From CAJQQK01 sp963696075 (GTDB lineage Bacteria > Pseudomonadota > Alphaproteobacteria > Rhizobiales > Hyphomicrobiaceae): 64,000 nucleotides of DNA. The DNA is taken from assembly GCA_963696075.1 (NCBI GenBank), contig CAVOJD010000006.1:434001-498000 (forward strand), given 5' to 3'. The number at the start of each line of letters is the position of its first letter. The stretch's first letter is position 1. Below, one piece after another: positions 16,202 through 24,943 of the stretch. The notes under the pieces are model-generated. The model was not told the origin of the DNA. It saw only the letters and a program-made list of their open reading frames with translations, and did no database searches. Made by a program: the position numbers and the translations under genes.

Positions 16202-17887
16202 GGCGCGCGTTCTCCTTCCACGATTTCGTTCATGTTGGTGCCGTTGATGCTCGATGGCTGCCGCTGCGTTTCGAGTGCGCCGCGACGAGGCCGGAGCGCG
16301 TTCATCGAAAACGACAGCGGCCCCCATCCTGTCTCCGCCGACCAGCGCTCAGGCTGGCCGCCGATAAGCGCCCGAATGAGGTCATCGCGATCCAGTCGCC
16401 CGCCGCTGCGATGCGCGCCCTCGATCGCGAGAACAACCGCACCTGAAACCATTGCGGCGGCAGCACTCGTCCCGCTCCCGCGCATGAAATCTTTGGTTTT
16501 GGATCGGGCGCCCCAAAGACCTGCCCCGACGGCGGCAAGCGTCGGGGCTTTCAGCTGTGTTTCAACGACCTGACGCCACGGCGCCGGCCCCCGGCCCGAA
16601 AGTGCGAGAACGCGTTCTGGACCGCATCCCGCGTCGATCCCGGCCACCGAAATCACACCTGGAGCGGTCGCAAGCGAGGTCAATGTCGCAGCCCCCGTGG
16701 CCGGCACCAGCCGCGAGGCGGTTCCGGCGCAATTGCGCTCGACCCAGGCATGAACCTTGGCGACGTCGGCGTTCGCCGCAGCGGTGCGCAGCTCGACATT
16801 GAAATGCAGATCGCCATCAGGTCCGCCGCCAGCTTCAAGTCGATCCGGCGCGACGAGCAGGTGGATGCATGACAGGCAACCGTGGCGACCCGCCTCATGT
16901 TCGCCAACGGCCACGAGTTGACGCCCGATCGCCAGTCGCTGCACGCCGGTGCAATCACGCGACAACGAGAGGCGCGCCTCGTCTGCTGCATGTCCGCGCA
17001 CACTGAGAACGGCATCGATCGGTTGGTCCGACCAGACTTCAAGCTTCTCTGGAACAGGCCCGCGCGCGCCCATCCGCCAGGCGAATTGCGCCCTGTCACC
17101 GGGTGCAAGCGTTGTCTCGAAATGCCCGTCGTCGGCGCCGGCATTGCCTGTCCCGACAACAACGAAGATCATCGGGTGGGCTTCGTCAAAACTGCGCGCG
17201 GCAAGCCGGGTGAGCGCCGCGTTGACCCGTGCGCTGGAATGATGGCTGCCGGCCCAGGCACCGATACTGAGATTGAACACGATCCCCGCGGGCGACAACT
17301 CGAGCGCGGCTGCGAGGCCCCGATCGAGCGCATCAACAATGGCACCGCTGTCATCGTAGCTGCGCCACCGTGACGTTCCCGGCTCTGCCGCCTGCACCAC
17401 CAGAAAGAACGCGTTCAAGAGAGGTCTCGCGCCAGGCATCATCCGGCAACGCGAGCTGGACGCCGATCAGCGTCGCTTCGGGCGCAACCCCGGTGAACTT
17501 TGCCGAACGTGACCCCGCCGCGATCGAGGCAACCCAGCTGCCATGCGCCCCGACGATGACGCCGTCCGGACCGAAGTAGTTCGCATGCGGGTCGTAGATG
17601 GCGTCTGCCGGTTCTCGTCTCCCGCTGGCATCACACTGCCGGATCAAACGGTTGATAGCGCGCCGGTCGAAAGTTGCGCCGTTCTGGTCGATCAAGTGCG
17701 CGAACCGGGTCGTCCCGTCCGCATGTCTCAAACTCGGATGAAGCAGGTCGAAGCCATAGTCGATGATGCAGCAAACGACGCCACGCCCGCTAAGCCCTGT
17801 CAGCTCCGGGTGAACACCCCCGTGTTGCAACGCGTCAGCATTGAGGTCGCTGAACCTGGCTGGCGGGCAGGGCGTCCGCATATCCAT
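16198..17887 (-). pseudogene. Subtilisin-like (S8) protease, frameshifted
   Basis: Two overlapping frames make one S8 protease. The first (17887 to 17351) carries Asp43 (IIDYGFD) and His115 (GAHGSW). The second (open through 17442 to 16198) has the oxyanion-hole region VVGTGNAG and the catalytic serine in GSGTSAAAAMVSGA. The join lies between about 17351 and 17442, where a single-base change would fuse ...LPDDAWRE to ...FFLVVQAAEPG. Together about 560 residues. As first gene of the cluster it likely cleaves the modified precursor. No signal peptide is evident. The frameshift may be a sequencing error, since other genes in this window show the same defect. Confidence 0.8.
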
Positions 17888-18094
17888 CTGCTACTCACTT
17901 GACGCGTTCGTCGAGATGGCGGGCTTTGAGATGGTGGCCATCACGACGCAAGCGGAACCGAAACCTGTCGATGGACAAACGTTAACGAGCTCCACGCGAC
18001 GCGCGCCCCGGTAATTACCTAGTTGTCAGACCCCTTGCCTTTGTTGCAGCCGGCACGCCATGCGCGTTTCGGAAACGTGCTGCCACAAACAAGT

Positions 18095-18123
18095 TCGCCG
18101 ACGTTGCGTGGCAACGTCGGCGA
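18095..18123 (-). terminator. Stem-loop terminator after nitroreductase
   Basis: A perfect 13-bp stem (TCGCCGACGTTGC / GCAACGTCGGCGA) with a GTG loop lies 42 bases past the nitroreductase stop, followed on that strand by GTTTGT. The rest of 17888-18164 shows no gene and must contain the promoter of the RiPP-like cluster. Confidence 0.65.
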
Positions 18124-18164
18124 GCGATTGTATCAGCGTTGGTGAGTTCTGGTCTGCGGACGAC

Positions 18165-18836
18165 TTACGCCACGAATGTCGTGAACGTTTCCGGGGCCTC
18201 GCGTTCGGTGCGGAAGCTGTTCACCACTGCCTCCGGGTCCGGGTAGCCAAGCGCCATCCCGCACACGAGCTGCTGCTCCTTGGGGATCCCCACGTGTTCG
18301 GTGACGGTGTCGTGATAGTTGCAGAACGCAGCCTGCGGGCAGGTCTCGAGACCATGGCCGCGTGCCGCCAGCATCACGGATTGGATGAACATGCCGGTGT
18401 CGATCCAGCTGCCAAGCTCCATGTCGCGATCGAGCGTGAAGAACAACCCGACAGGCGCGCCGAAGAACTCGTAGTTCTTGCCGTGCTGTTCGAGCATCCG
18501 CTCCTTGTCGCCCTTCTGGATGCCGATCGTGCTGTAGAGCCCCCAGCCACAGGCGCGCCGACGCCCGATATAAGGCTCGCGCCATTCGACCGGATAGTAG
18601 TTGTATTCTCGTTTGCCGGCATCGCCCGCATAATGACGCTCCAGCAGGGCTTTCGAGAGCTTATCCTTGGTCTCGCCCGCCACCACCCAGACCTTCCAGG
18701 GCTGAATGTTGGAGCCCGACGGCGACCGCCCCGCGGTCTCCATGACTTTCAGGATGACCTCCCGCTCGACCGGCTTGTCACCGAGAAATGCCCGTGTGCT
18801 CTGCCGTCCGACGATGGCCTCTTCGACACTGATCAT
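18165..18836 (-). CDS. Nitroreductase-family flavoprotein
   Basis: A 223-residue protein of the FMN-dependent nitroreductase family. Near the N-terminus is the FMN-binding RQSTRAFLGDKPV, followed by RSPSGSNIQPWKVWVV; the C-terminal half has LAARGHGLETCPQ and the GYPDPEAVVN block common to NfsB/YdjA relatives. It reduces nitro compounds, quinones or similar acceptors with NAD(P)H. The ATG at 18836 follows AGGAG; the frame upstream to 18992 lacks a start signal. It is divergent from the AbrB-type gene, sharing a 236-base promoter region. Confidence 0.88.
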   Translation of the reverse strand: MISVEEAIVGRQSTRAFLGDKPVEREVILKVMETAGRSPSGSNIQPWKVWVVAGETKDKLSKALLERHYAGDAGKREYNYYPVEWREPYIGRRRACGWGLYSTIGIQKGDKERMLEQHGKNYEFFGAPVGLFFTLDRDMELGSWIDTGMFIQSVMLAARGHGLETCPQAAFCNYHDTVTEHVGIPKEQQLVCGMALGYPDPEAVVNSFRTEREAPETFTTFVA

Positions 18837-19072
18837 GAGTTCTCCTATTCCCAAGGCGCGCCGACGCTTTGGCGCCTTCAAGATTGCATTCAGGCTTGAC
18901 GCCACGCCGCCAGCCCTGTCAACCCAGCGACGCGCAACAAACGGATGAATGGGCACTCGCCTTGATTTAGTGGCCCCGGCTGCCACATCCACCCGCCGCG
19001 TGATATGTGATTGGCGCTCGAACCGTCGGCCCGGCGTGCCGCTGGCACACGGGCGCGATAAGGAACCTCATC

Positions 19073-20155
19073 TTGAACACCCGGTCACAGGCAGACGACA
19101 GGTCATGGCAGGCGCGCGCGTCCCATATCGCCCTGACGATCGTGATCGCCGTCGTCGGCGGGCTCGCGTTTCAGGCAATCGGCGTTCCAGCGCCCTGGTT
19201 GTCTGGTCCCGCAACCGCTGTTGCCATTGCCGTGATCGCAGGATATCGCATCGATATTCCCGTCGTCCTGCGGCATCTTTCGTTGATGTTCCTCGGTGTC
19301 CTGATGGGCTCGTCCGTAACGCCCGACACGCTTGGACAGCTTGCCCGCTCGCCGCTCACGGTTGCAGGCCTGCTGGTTTGTATCGTCGTCATCATTTTTT
19401 GCGTCCAAACCTACCTGCGCCTCGTCCACGGCCATGACCCGGTCACCGCCCAGCTCTCCGCCGTCCCCGGTGCCTTGCCGTTTGCGCTGGCAATGGCCGA
19501 GGAGGCCGGCGCCGACGTGCGCCGCGTCGCGATCATCCAGATGATCCGGTTGGTGGCCCTGCTGGTTTTCCTGCCGTCGGTCTTTGCCTTCTTCGGTTAT
19601 GTCGGGGACGTCGCAGACAGCCCCGTCGCTCAACGCGAACTGATCCTCACCGACGTTGCGGTCCTCATTGCTTGCGCCATCGCCGGCGCGGTGCTTCTTG
19701 AATGGCTGCGCATGCCTGCGGGCGTGATGTTCGGCTCCATGATCGCCGGCGCTCTGCTCTTCGCAACCGGCACTGTGACGACAGGCCTTCCCGAGTGGAT
19801 GATGCTTCCAGGCTTCGCGGTAATTGGCGCAACCGTCGGCTCCAATTTCCAGGGCACGGACCGGCGTTTGTTCCTGGGCACGCTTGCAGCTGGCATTGGA
19901 TCCGTATTCGTCGGTTCCCTGGCGTCGATGCTCACAGCACTCCCGGTGTCATATCTGACAGGCCTGCCACTCGCCCAAATCTGGCTCGCCTATGCCCCTG
20001 GTGGCGTGGACGCGATGTCGGTGCTGGCGCTTGCCATCGGGCTGGAACCGGCCTTTGTGGCCATGCATCACCTGACGCGGTTCTTTGCGCTTGGTGTATT
20101 CTTGCCGCTGTGGCTGCGCCCCCGCATCAGGGCCGAGCGTGCGAAAAGCCGATGA
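19073..20155 (+). CDS. AbrB-family (PF05145) membrane protein
   Basis: A membrane protein of about 360 residues with roughly ten hydrophobic helices in two similar halves, as in the AbrB/'ammonia monooxygenase-related' family. Repeat signatures are VPAPWLSGPATAVAIA in the first half and MPAGVMFGSMIAGALLF in the second; LAYAPGGVDAMSVLAL is the conserved C-terminal block. The family is unrelated to the Bacillus regulator AbrB and is thought to transport small molecules. I chose the TTG at 19073, which follows AAGGA by eight bases; the frame also has a GTG at 19007. Confidence 0.85.
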   Translation: MNTRSQADDRSWQARASHIALTIVIAVVGGLAFQAIGVPAPWLSGPATAVAIAVIAGYRIDIPVVLRHLSLMFLGVLMGSSVTPDTLGQLARSPLTVAGLLVCIVVIIFCVQTYLRLVHGHDPVTAQLSAVPGALPFALAMAEEAGADVRRVAIIQMIRLVALLVFLPSVFAFFGYVGDVADSPVAQRELILTDVAVLIACAIAGAVLLEWLRMPAGVMFGSMIAGALLFATGTVTTGLPEWMMLPGFAVIGATVGSNFQGTDRRLFLGTLAAGIGSVFVGSLASMLTALPVSYLTGLPLAQIWLAYAPGGVDAMSVLALAIGLEPAFVAMHHLTRFFALGVFLPLWLRPRIRAERAKSR

Positions 20156-20243
20156 CATTGGATCTGCTTCGCACAATCTCCATATCCAAGTGGCAGCGTG
20201 ACATTATAGCTTGCGATCTACAACCTGACGGAACCGCGAATTA

Positions 20244-20930
20244 ATGGGCTTGGTCATCATCATAGTGCTGGTGATCCTGGCGCTGGCGTTCTTGCCCCAG
20301 GTCTGGGTGCGCCACGTCATTCAGCGTCACGGCGTCGACCGGCCGGATTTCGCCGGCACGGGCGGCGAGTTTGCGCGCCATATCCTGGACAAGCTGGGCC
20401 TCTCCCAGGTCGGCGTCGAGGAAACCGAAATCGGCGATCACTATGACCCGGAAGCCAAGGTCGTGCGACTGTCGCCGGATCATTACCGCGGCCGCAGCCT
20501 CTCCGCCGTGGTGATCGCAGCCCATGAGGTCGGCCATGCTATCCAGGATGCCACCGACTATCCGCCTCTGAAGGCGCGCACCTCCATTGCCAAGACCGCA
20601 GCCTGGCTCCAGAACGTCGCCGTGGTCATTCTCATCGCCGCGCCATTCATGGTGCTGATTGCGAAGTCACCGGCAATCCTCCTTGTCCAGGTCGCCGCCA
20701 TCGGCCTCATCATCCTGATGACGATTGCGATGCACGCGGTCACCTTGCCGGTGGAGTTCGATGCAAGCTTCCGGCGCGCGATGCCCATCCTGGCGGCCGG
20801 CGGCTATATTCCCGACGATGACATGCCCGCGGCCAACCAGATCCTCCAGGCAGCGGCGTTGACTTATGTGGCGGCCGCCGCGATGAGCGCACTCAATATC
20901 TTTCGATGGCTGAGGTTCCTCCGGTTCTGA
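20244..20930 (+). CDS. Zinc metallopeptidase of neutral zinc protease type (YugP-like)
   Basis: A 228-residue membrane metalloprotease. An N-terminal helix is followed by DHYDPEAKVVRLSPDHY and the zinc-binding HEVGH (in VIAAHEVGHAIQDATDYPP), then two more membrane helices and FDASFRRAMPIL, where a third metal ligand is expected. This is the layout of the peptidase family PF04298. Natural substrate unknown; membrane quality control is a reasonable guess. It is followed 79 bases later by the deacetylase-like gene on the same strand. Confidence 0.88.
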   Translation: MGLVIIIVLVILALAFLPQVWVRHVIQRHGVDRPDFAGTGGEFARHILDKLGLSQVGVEETEIGDHYDPEAKVVRLSPDHYRGRSLSAVVIAAHEVGHAIQDATDYPPLKARTSIAKTAAWLQNVAVVILIAAPFMVLIAKSPAILLVQVAAIGLIILMTIAMHAVTLPVEFDASFRRAMPILAAGGYIPDDDMPAANQILQAAALTYVAAAAMSALNIFRWLRFLRF

Positions 20931-21009
20931 GCCCGCTGCCAGCACGTCGATCAGCTCGCGGCCCGCCCGGACCGGTGCCGAGTTTATCCCTCTATTCAAG
21001 ACGATCGCG

Positions 21010-21915
21010 ATGCCGCCCCGCTTTTTCTATCCTGACACGCCGGATCTGCCGCTGCCGCCCCGCCATCGCTTCCCAGGCGGGAAGTATTCGCGCCTGCGCC
21101 AGCGTGTCATGAGCGAACGCCTGTTGGGCCGCGCGAGCCTGACGGCCTCACCCCCCGCGGCCTTGGCGGACCTGGCCCGTGCCCATTCGGACGACTATAT
21201 TGGCGCCGTCCTCAAGGGCACTCTCAGCCCCGAAGCACAGCGCCGCATCGGCCTGCCGTGGAGCGCGACGCTGGCGCGCCGGTCCCGCGCCACCGTCGGC
21301 GGCTCGCTCGCAGCGGCCCGCGAAGCCCTCTCGCACGGCATCTCGGGCCAACTCGCCGGCGGCACACACCATGCCCACCGCGACTTTGGCTCGGGCTATT
21401 GCACCTTCAACGACCTCGCCGTTGCAGCCTTGGCGCTGCTCGCCGACGGCAGCGTCGACCGCGTCGCCATTCTCGATTGTGACGTCCATCAGGGCGACGG
21501 CAACGCCGCAATCCTCGCCACGGTCGAAAACGCCTTCGTCGTCTCGATCCACGGCGACAAGAACTTCCCCTTCCGCAAGGTGCCCTCTGACATCGACATC
21601 GCACTGGCCGATGGCACCGAGGACGCCGGCTACCTCGCAGCGCTCGATCAGGCACTGGAAGCGATTTCCGCCTTCCGCCCGGATCTTCTCCTGTATCTGT
21701 CCGGAGCAGATCCTTTGGCAGCCGATAGCCTTGGCCGTCTGTCTGTCACCCTCGATGGCCTCGCGCGGCGCGACCAACGCGTATTCTCATTTGGCCTCGA
21801 CCGTGGCCTCCCCGTGGCTGTCGTCGCCGGCGGTGGATATGCCAAGCCGATTGAACTCACCGTGGACGTTTACGCACAGACCTATGCAACCGCGGCCCGT
21901 ATTCACGCGCTCTGA
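21010..21915 (+). CDS. Histone-deacetylase-superfamily amidohydrolase
   Basis: A 301-residue member of the arginase/deacetylase superfamily. Catalytic features are GGTHHAHRDFGSGYCTFND with the tandem histidines, the zinc-ligand ILDCDVHQGDGN, and the C-terminal VVAGGGYAK. The aspartate ligand in LLYLSGADPLAADSLG is present. Bacterial members remove acyl groups from acetylated polyamines or other small amides and are classed as zinc hydrolases; the exact substrate is not evident. Length is slightly short but typical of the compact bacterial group. Confidence 0.9.
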   Translation: MPPRFFYPDTPDLPLPPRHRFPGGKYSRLRQRVMSERLLGRASLTASPPAALADLARAHSDDYIGAVLKGTLSPEAQRRIGLPWSATLARRSRATVGGSLAAAREALSHGISGQLAGGTHHAHRDFGSGYCTFNDLAVAALALLADGSVDRVAILDCDVHQGDGNAAILATVENAFVVSIHGDKNFPFRKVPSDIDIALADGTEDAGYLAALDQALEAISAFRPDLLLYLSGADPLAADSLGRLSVTLDGLARRDQRVFSFGLDRGLPVAVVAGGGYAKPIELTVDVYAQTYATAARIHAL

Positions 21916-22037
21916 TCGCGCCTTGTGGCTGACACGTCTTCACCGCGCCATTTCGTTTTGCGGGCGAATCTGATCTCACTCATGTGCAACACAATCATCC
22001 TGACGTTGTCGGGGGGATTGGAACGAGAGGGACGGCA

Positions 22038-22841
22038 ATGGCCAATTTTGCGACGCATATTGGCGTTGGCACTGTTGTTAGCGGCGCGCTCGCGACCATA
22101 ACGCTTGCAGCCGACGTCGTCGCGCCCGAGAATCTGGTTGCCGTAACGATGGCTGGCGTGCTCGGCAGCATCCTTCCCGACATCGACCTGAAGGATTCAC
22201 GCGCAAGCCGCGCCCTTTTTTCCGGGCTTGCAGTCTTCTTTTCCTTTTGCGTGCTGTTCGTGAATGCCGCTCACTATTCAATCGCTGAGCTGTGGCTGTT
22301 GTGGCTCGGATCGTTCGTGGTTGTCCGCTATGGCGGCGAGGCAGCTTTCCACCGCTTCTCGTATCATCGCGGGATATGGCATTCGATCGCGGCAGCCTTG
22401 TTCTTCTGGTTCCTCACCGCCTGCGTCTTCTACTACATGCTCGACCGCCACGAAGGGGTTGCCTGGCTCGCGGGTGGCTTCCTCTTCGTTGGCTACCTGT
22501 CACACCTCCTGCTTGACGAGATTTATTCAGTCAACCTGCTCGGCCAGCGCCTGAAGCGTTCGTTCGGGTCAGCTTTCAAAATCATCGATTTCAAGAACCT
22601 GGGCGAAAGCGCAACCGTGGTCGCCCTGGCGCTGATCCTCTTCTTGCTGTCCCCGCCATCGAAGCCGTTCGTCGACGGCATCGCGTCCGGTCACCTGTGG
22701 GCTGGCATCCAGCAACGCCTGCTGCCGAAAGATGCCTGGTTTGGTGTGTTCGGTGAGAACGTGCTGTTGGGCCGGGACGGAACCGCAACACCATCCAGCG
22801 ATATTTCGACAGGTTCCCTTCCTGGCTCCGAACGGCCGTAG
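22038..22841 (+). CDS. DUF457 membrane-bound metal-dependent hydrolase
   Basis: A 267-residue protein of the YdjM/LexA-binding family (DUF457). It begins MANFATHIGVG with the family's early histidine, has SILPDIDLKDSRASR, FHRFSYHRGIWHSI and YLSHLLLDEIYSVNL, all carrying conserved His/Asp residues that probably bind metal, set among four membrane helices. Enzymatic activity has been predicted for the family but not clearly shown. The ATG at 22038 is chosen over 21984 because of GAGAGG just upstream and agreement with the family N-terminus. Confidence 0.85.
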   Translation: MANFATHIGVGTVVSGALATITLAADVVAPENLVAVTMAGVLGSILPDIDLKDSRASRALFSGLAVFFSFCVLFVNAAHYSIAELWLLWLGSFVVVRYGGEAAFHRFSYHRGIWHSIAAALFFWFLTACVFYYMLDRHEGVAWLAGGFLFVGYLSHLLLDEIYSVNLLGQRLKRSFGSAFKIIDFKNLGESATVVALALILFLLSPPSKPFVDGIASGHLWAGIQQRLLPKDAWFGVFGENVLLGRDGTATPSSDISTGSLPGSERP

Positions 22842-22858
22842 ATTTGAGGTTCAAGGCC

Positions 22859-22907
22859 CTGAAACTGAAACAGGCAGCGCTTCAAGCGCTGCCTGTTTCA
22901 GTTTCAG
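22859..22907. terminator. Bidirectional terminator with 24-bp perfect stem
   Basis: Arms of 24 bases (CTGAAACTGAAACAGGCAGC... and its exact complement) are separated by one base. It lies 17 bases after the DUF457 stop and 17 bases after the stop of the convergent TadE-like gene, so it serves both. A perfect stem of this length is unusual for an ordinary terminator. Confidence 0.85.
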
Positions 22908-22924
22908 AGTAAGTTAAGACGGCC

Positions 22925-23503
22925 TTAGGTGCAGTCGGTGCCGTCATATTTGACGTAGCTCGAAAGGCGCGGCTTCAGATAGAATTTCTCTTCGAGCTTC
23001 TTTGTTGTCTTGATGAAGTAGTCGAAGATCAGCGGCGTGTAATTGTACTCGACCTCGGTGACGATGACGCTGTCGCCGGCTTCCACGACGCCCGTCGGCA
23101 GTGTGTAGGTTGAATCCTTCGGATAGCTGCCTGTGCCGCCGTTATGTGAATAGGACCAGCACACGGTGGTATTGTTGACGTCGTCCGGCGCAGCGATCAC
23201 GTTCAAGACGGTGAGTTTCAGCAGCGTATGGTCATACGGCTTCACCAGTTCATCAATGATGTCCATGATGCCGCTCATTTCGGACGACGTCAGCGATTTG
23301 GAGCGTGCGACCAGGTCTGCCGTAGAACTTGCCACCTGACTGACGCGGCGGTCGACGGTGATGGCCTGGCTGAATTCCACGGCACCGACAAACATCATGA
23401 CCATAAGCGGCACGACCATCGCAAACTCAATTGCCGCGACGCCGCGTTTGTCGCTTCTGAAGCGCAACAAACGGCCAAGCGATTGATGGACTAGTTTACG
23501 CAT
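22925..23503 (-). CDS. TadE-like minor pseudopilin
   Basis: A 192-residue protein. After a short basic leader comes DKRGVAAIEFAMVVPLMVMMFVGAVEFSQAI, which is the TadE pattern: Gly, then Glu at +5, in a hydrophobic helix that is cleaved by the prepilin peptidase. The rest is a periplasmic domain with few cysteines (VCWSY, GTDC). It should assemble at the base of the Flp pilus. ATG at 23503 follows GAGGT; the frame continues upstream without a better start. Encoded opposite to the main cpa operon, beside a second TadE-like gene. Confidence 0.85.
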   Translation of the reverse strand: MRKLVHQSLGRLLRFRSDKRGVAAIEFAMVVPLMVMMFVGAVEFSQAITVDRRVSQVASSTADLVARSKSLTSSEMSGIMDIIDELVKPYDHTLLKLTVLNVIAAPDDVNNTTVCWSYSHNGGTGSYPKDSTYTLPTGVVEAGDSVIVTEVEYNYTPLIFDYFIKTTKKLEEKFYLKPRLSSYVKYDGTDCT

Positions 23504-23558
23504 CTGATACCTCGGTGAAGTGGGGCTGTTGCCCAGTGGGATACTCATCGCTTGAATA

Positions 23559-24128
23559 TCAATTGTAGGGTTCGGTCTTGAAGGTCGTGGAGGCACGGAT
23601 CATCGCCGAACCATTGCCCATGTCGCCGAGCTTCAGGAACGGCAGCTTGCCGGCCAGTTCCCATTCGTAGCAGACGGTCACAAGCACAACTTCATTGGCC
23701 GCCCCCGGCACTGTCGTCGCGGTGGCGTCCGGCACGAGATCGCCCGCCGTGTCGACACACGGCGGCGTCGTTACCGCGCCAAAGTTGGAGAACGACGTGA
23801 CGTTGACCCGCAGGTTGCCGGCACAGTCGACGTAGCCCGGCGCATAGCTGCACACGTCATCCTTGAATTCGGTGGTTGTCTTCCCGGCCATCTGGGCCTG
23901 ACCTGTACGCAGCTGCCTGGCGGCCTTTTCGACGGCGTTCTCAAGCGTAAACGTCGTGAAGTAGTAGAGACCAACCGCGATCGTCCCAAACAGCAGCATC
24001 AAGAACGGCATCGCCACCATGGCGAATTCGACGGCGGTAAAGCCGCGCTCGTCCCGAGCGAACGTCGTTGTAAAGGACTTGACCCGCGACACCATGCTTT
24101 TTGCTGGTTTTACTTCTAGGGCACGCAT
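23559..24128 (-). CDS. TadE-like pseudopilin (second copy)
   Basis: A 189-residue protein with DERGFTAVEFAMVAMPFLMLLFGTIAVGLYYF, again a pseudopilin leader with Gly followed by Glu at +5. The periplasmic part has four cysteines (CSYAPGYVDC, PPCVD, TVCYEWEL), probably two disulfides. It is the upstream partner of the other TadE-like gene, 55 bases away, and both belong to the Flp pilus base. The ATG at 24128 is preceded by GAGAGG; the TTG six codons earlier is less likely. Confidence 0.85.
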   Translation of the reverse strand: MRALEVKPAKSMVSRVKSFTTTFARDERGFTAVEFAMVAMPFLMLLFGTIAVGLYYFTTFTLENAVEKAARQLRTGQAQMAGKTTTEFKDDVCSYAPGYVDCAGNLRVNVTSFSNFGAVTTPPCVDTAGDLVPDATATTVPGAANEVVLVTVCYEWELAGKLPFLKLGDMGNGSAMIRASTTFKTEPYN

Positions 24129-24316
24129 TACTGATTTGCCTCTCAAGACAGGGAAACGCTTTTCGAACTCTAAAAGAGCGCTAAATTCGTGAAAGAATTC
24201 TTTAAGTTCGTAAGTATGCCAATGGCTTGGTTAACGCGTTTGGGACGAGTTTAGTGGAATTTTCACGACTCCTGGCCCGGTCGGATCGAGCAATTCGCGC
24301 GCGGCCACACACACGA

Positions 24317-24340
24317 AAGCCGCCCAACGTTGGGCGGCTT
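24317..24340 (-). terminator. Stem-loop after pilus N-domain gene
   Basis: AAGCCGCCCAA and TTGGGCGGCTT flank a CG centre, giving an 11-bp stem 51 bases after the stop of the pilus N-domain gene; on that strand it is followed by TTTCGTGTG. Upstream of the TadE pair (24129-24316) no gene is seen. Confidence 0.65.
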
Positions 24341-24391
24341 CAGTCATTCTGCATCCAGATCGATTGCTGGATCTAACCGAGGAGGGGGCGG

Positions 24392-24943
24392 TTACTGGCC
24401 GGCGCCGCTACCCGTATCCTGGCCCTGCGAAAGCTTCATCTTCAACTGGGCGTTTTCCGCGTTCGTCTTGAAGTACAGCTTTTCATCGCCGACCGTGATT
24501 GTCGGATTGCAGAGCGGAGAGCAGTTATAGGACTCGCGCGAGATGCCGCGGCGCAGATTGACGACTTTCGTCTGGTCCTGCAACACGACAACGAGCTGCT
24601 CCTGGATCACGTTCTTCTCTGCATCGAGGAGGATGATGTTGGTCTTCCCGAACGATTTGCCTGTCACCACGAGCAGATCCCGCGACTGCACCGAGACGTC
24701 GGCGATCGTGGGATTGCCGATGATGATCTCGCTGACCGGCCGCGAAATCCGCATAAGCTGCGACTGATCGTACTTGACGATGAGGTCGTTGGCCTTGGCC
24801 TGTGTCGCCCCGAGCGCGGATGCGGCAACCAGCGCAGCCCCGGTCACCAGGACGAGCCAATTTCGGAATGAACCATTCGTGGAGCTTGTAAGCATACCCG
24901 ACATCGCATTGAGCCTCATGACAGCTAAGGTGTTGACCGACAT
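24392..24943 (-). CDS. Pilus assembly N-terminal-domain protein (CpaC N-like)
   Basis: A 183-residue exported protein. A signal peptide (WLVLVTGAALVAASALGATQAKA) is followed by the secretin-associated pilus N domain: QSQLMRISRPVSEIIIGNPTIADVSVQSRDLLVVTGKSFGKTNIILLDAEKN. The same domain forms the start of the secretin CpaC encoded at 28 kb, but here there is no secretin ring domain. It likely sits in the periplasm and helps the Flp pilus outer-membrane channel. Several in-frame ATGs (24943, 24919, 24904) make the exact start uncertain. Confidence 0.82.
   Translation of the reverse strand: MSVNTLAVMRLNAMSGMLTSSTNGSFRNWLVLVTGAALVAASALGATQAKANDLIVKYDQSQLMRISRPVSEIIIGNPTIADVSVQSRDLLVVTGKSFGKTNIILLDAEKNVIQEQLVVVLQDQTKVVNLRRGISRESYNCSPLCNPTITVGDEKLYFKTNAENAQLKMKLSQGQDTGSGAGQ

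Noticed and set aside
15152..16327. Longer maturase start at 16327
   Set aside because: The extra 42 residues are low in complexity and lie within the protease coding region; the ATG at 16201 gives the classic ATGA overlap.
16198..17887. Quinohemoprotein amine dehydrogenase (qhp) maturation cluster
   Set aside because: A radical SAM enzyme and subtilisin-like protease are also found there, but the small peptide here lacks the QhpC cysteine pattern and no dehydrogenase subunit genes are nearby.
18060..18899. 279-codon plus-strand ORF opposite the nitroreductase
   Set aside because: Antisense shadow; the minus strand shows the nitroreductase FMN-binding motifs and a good start.
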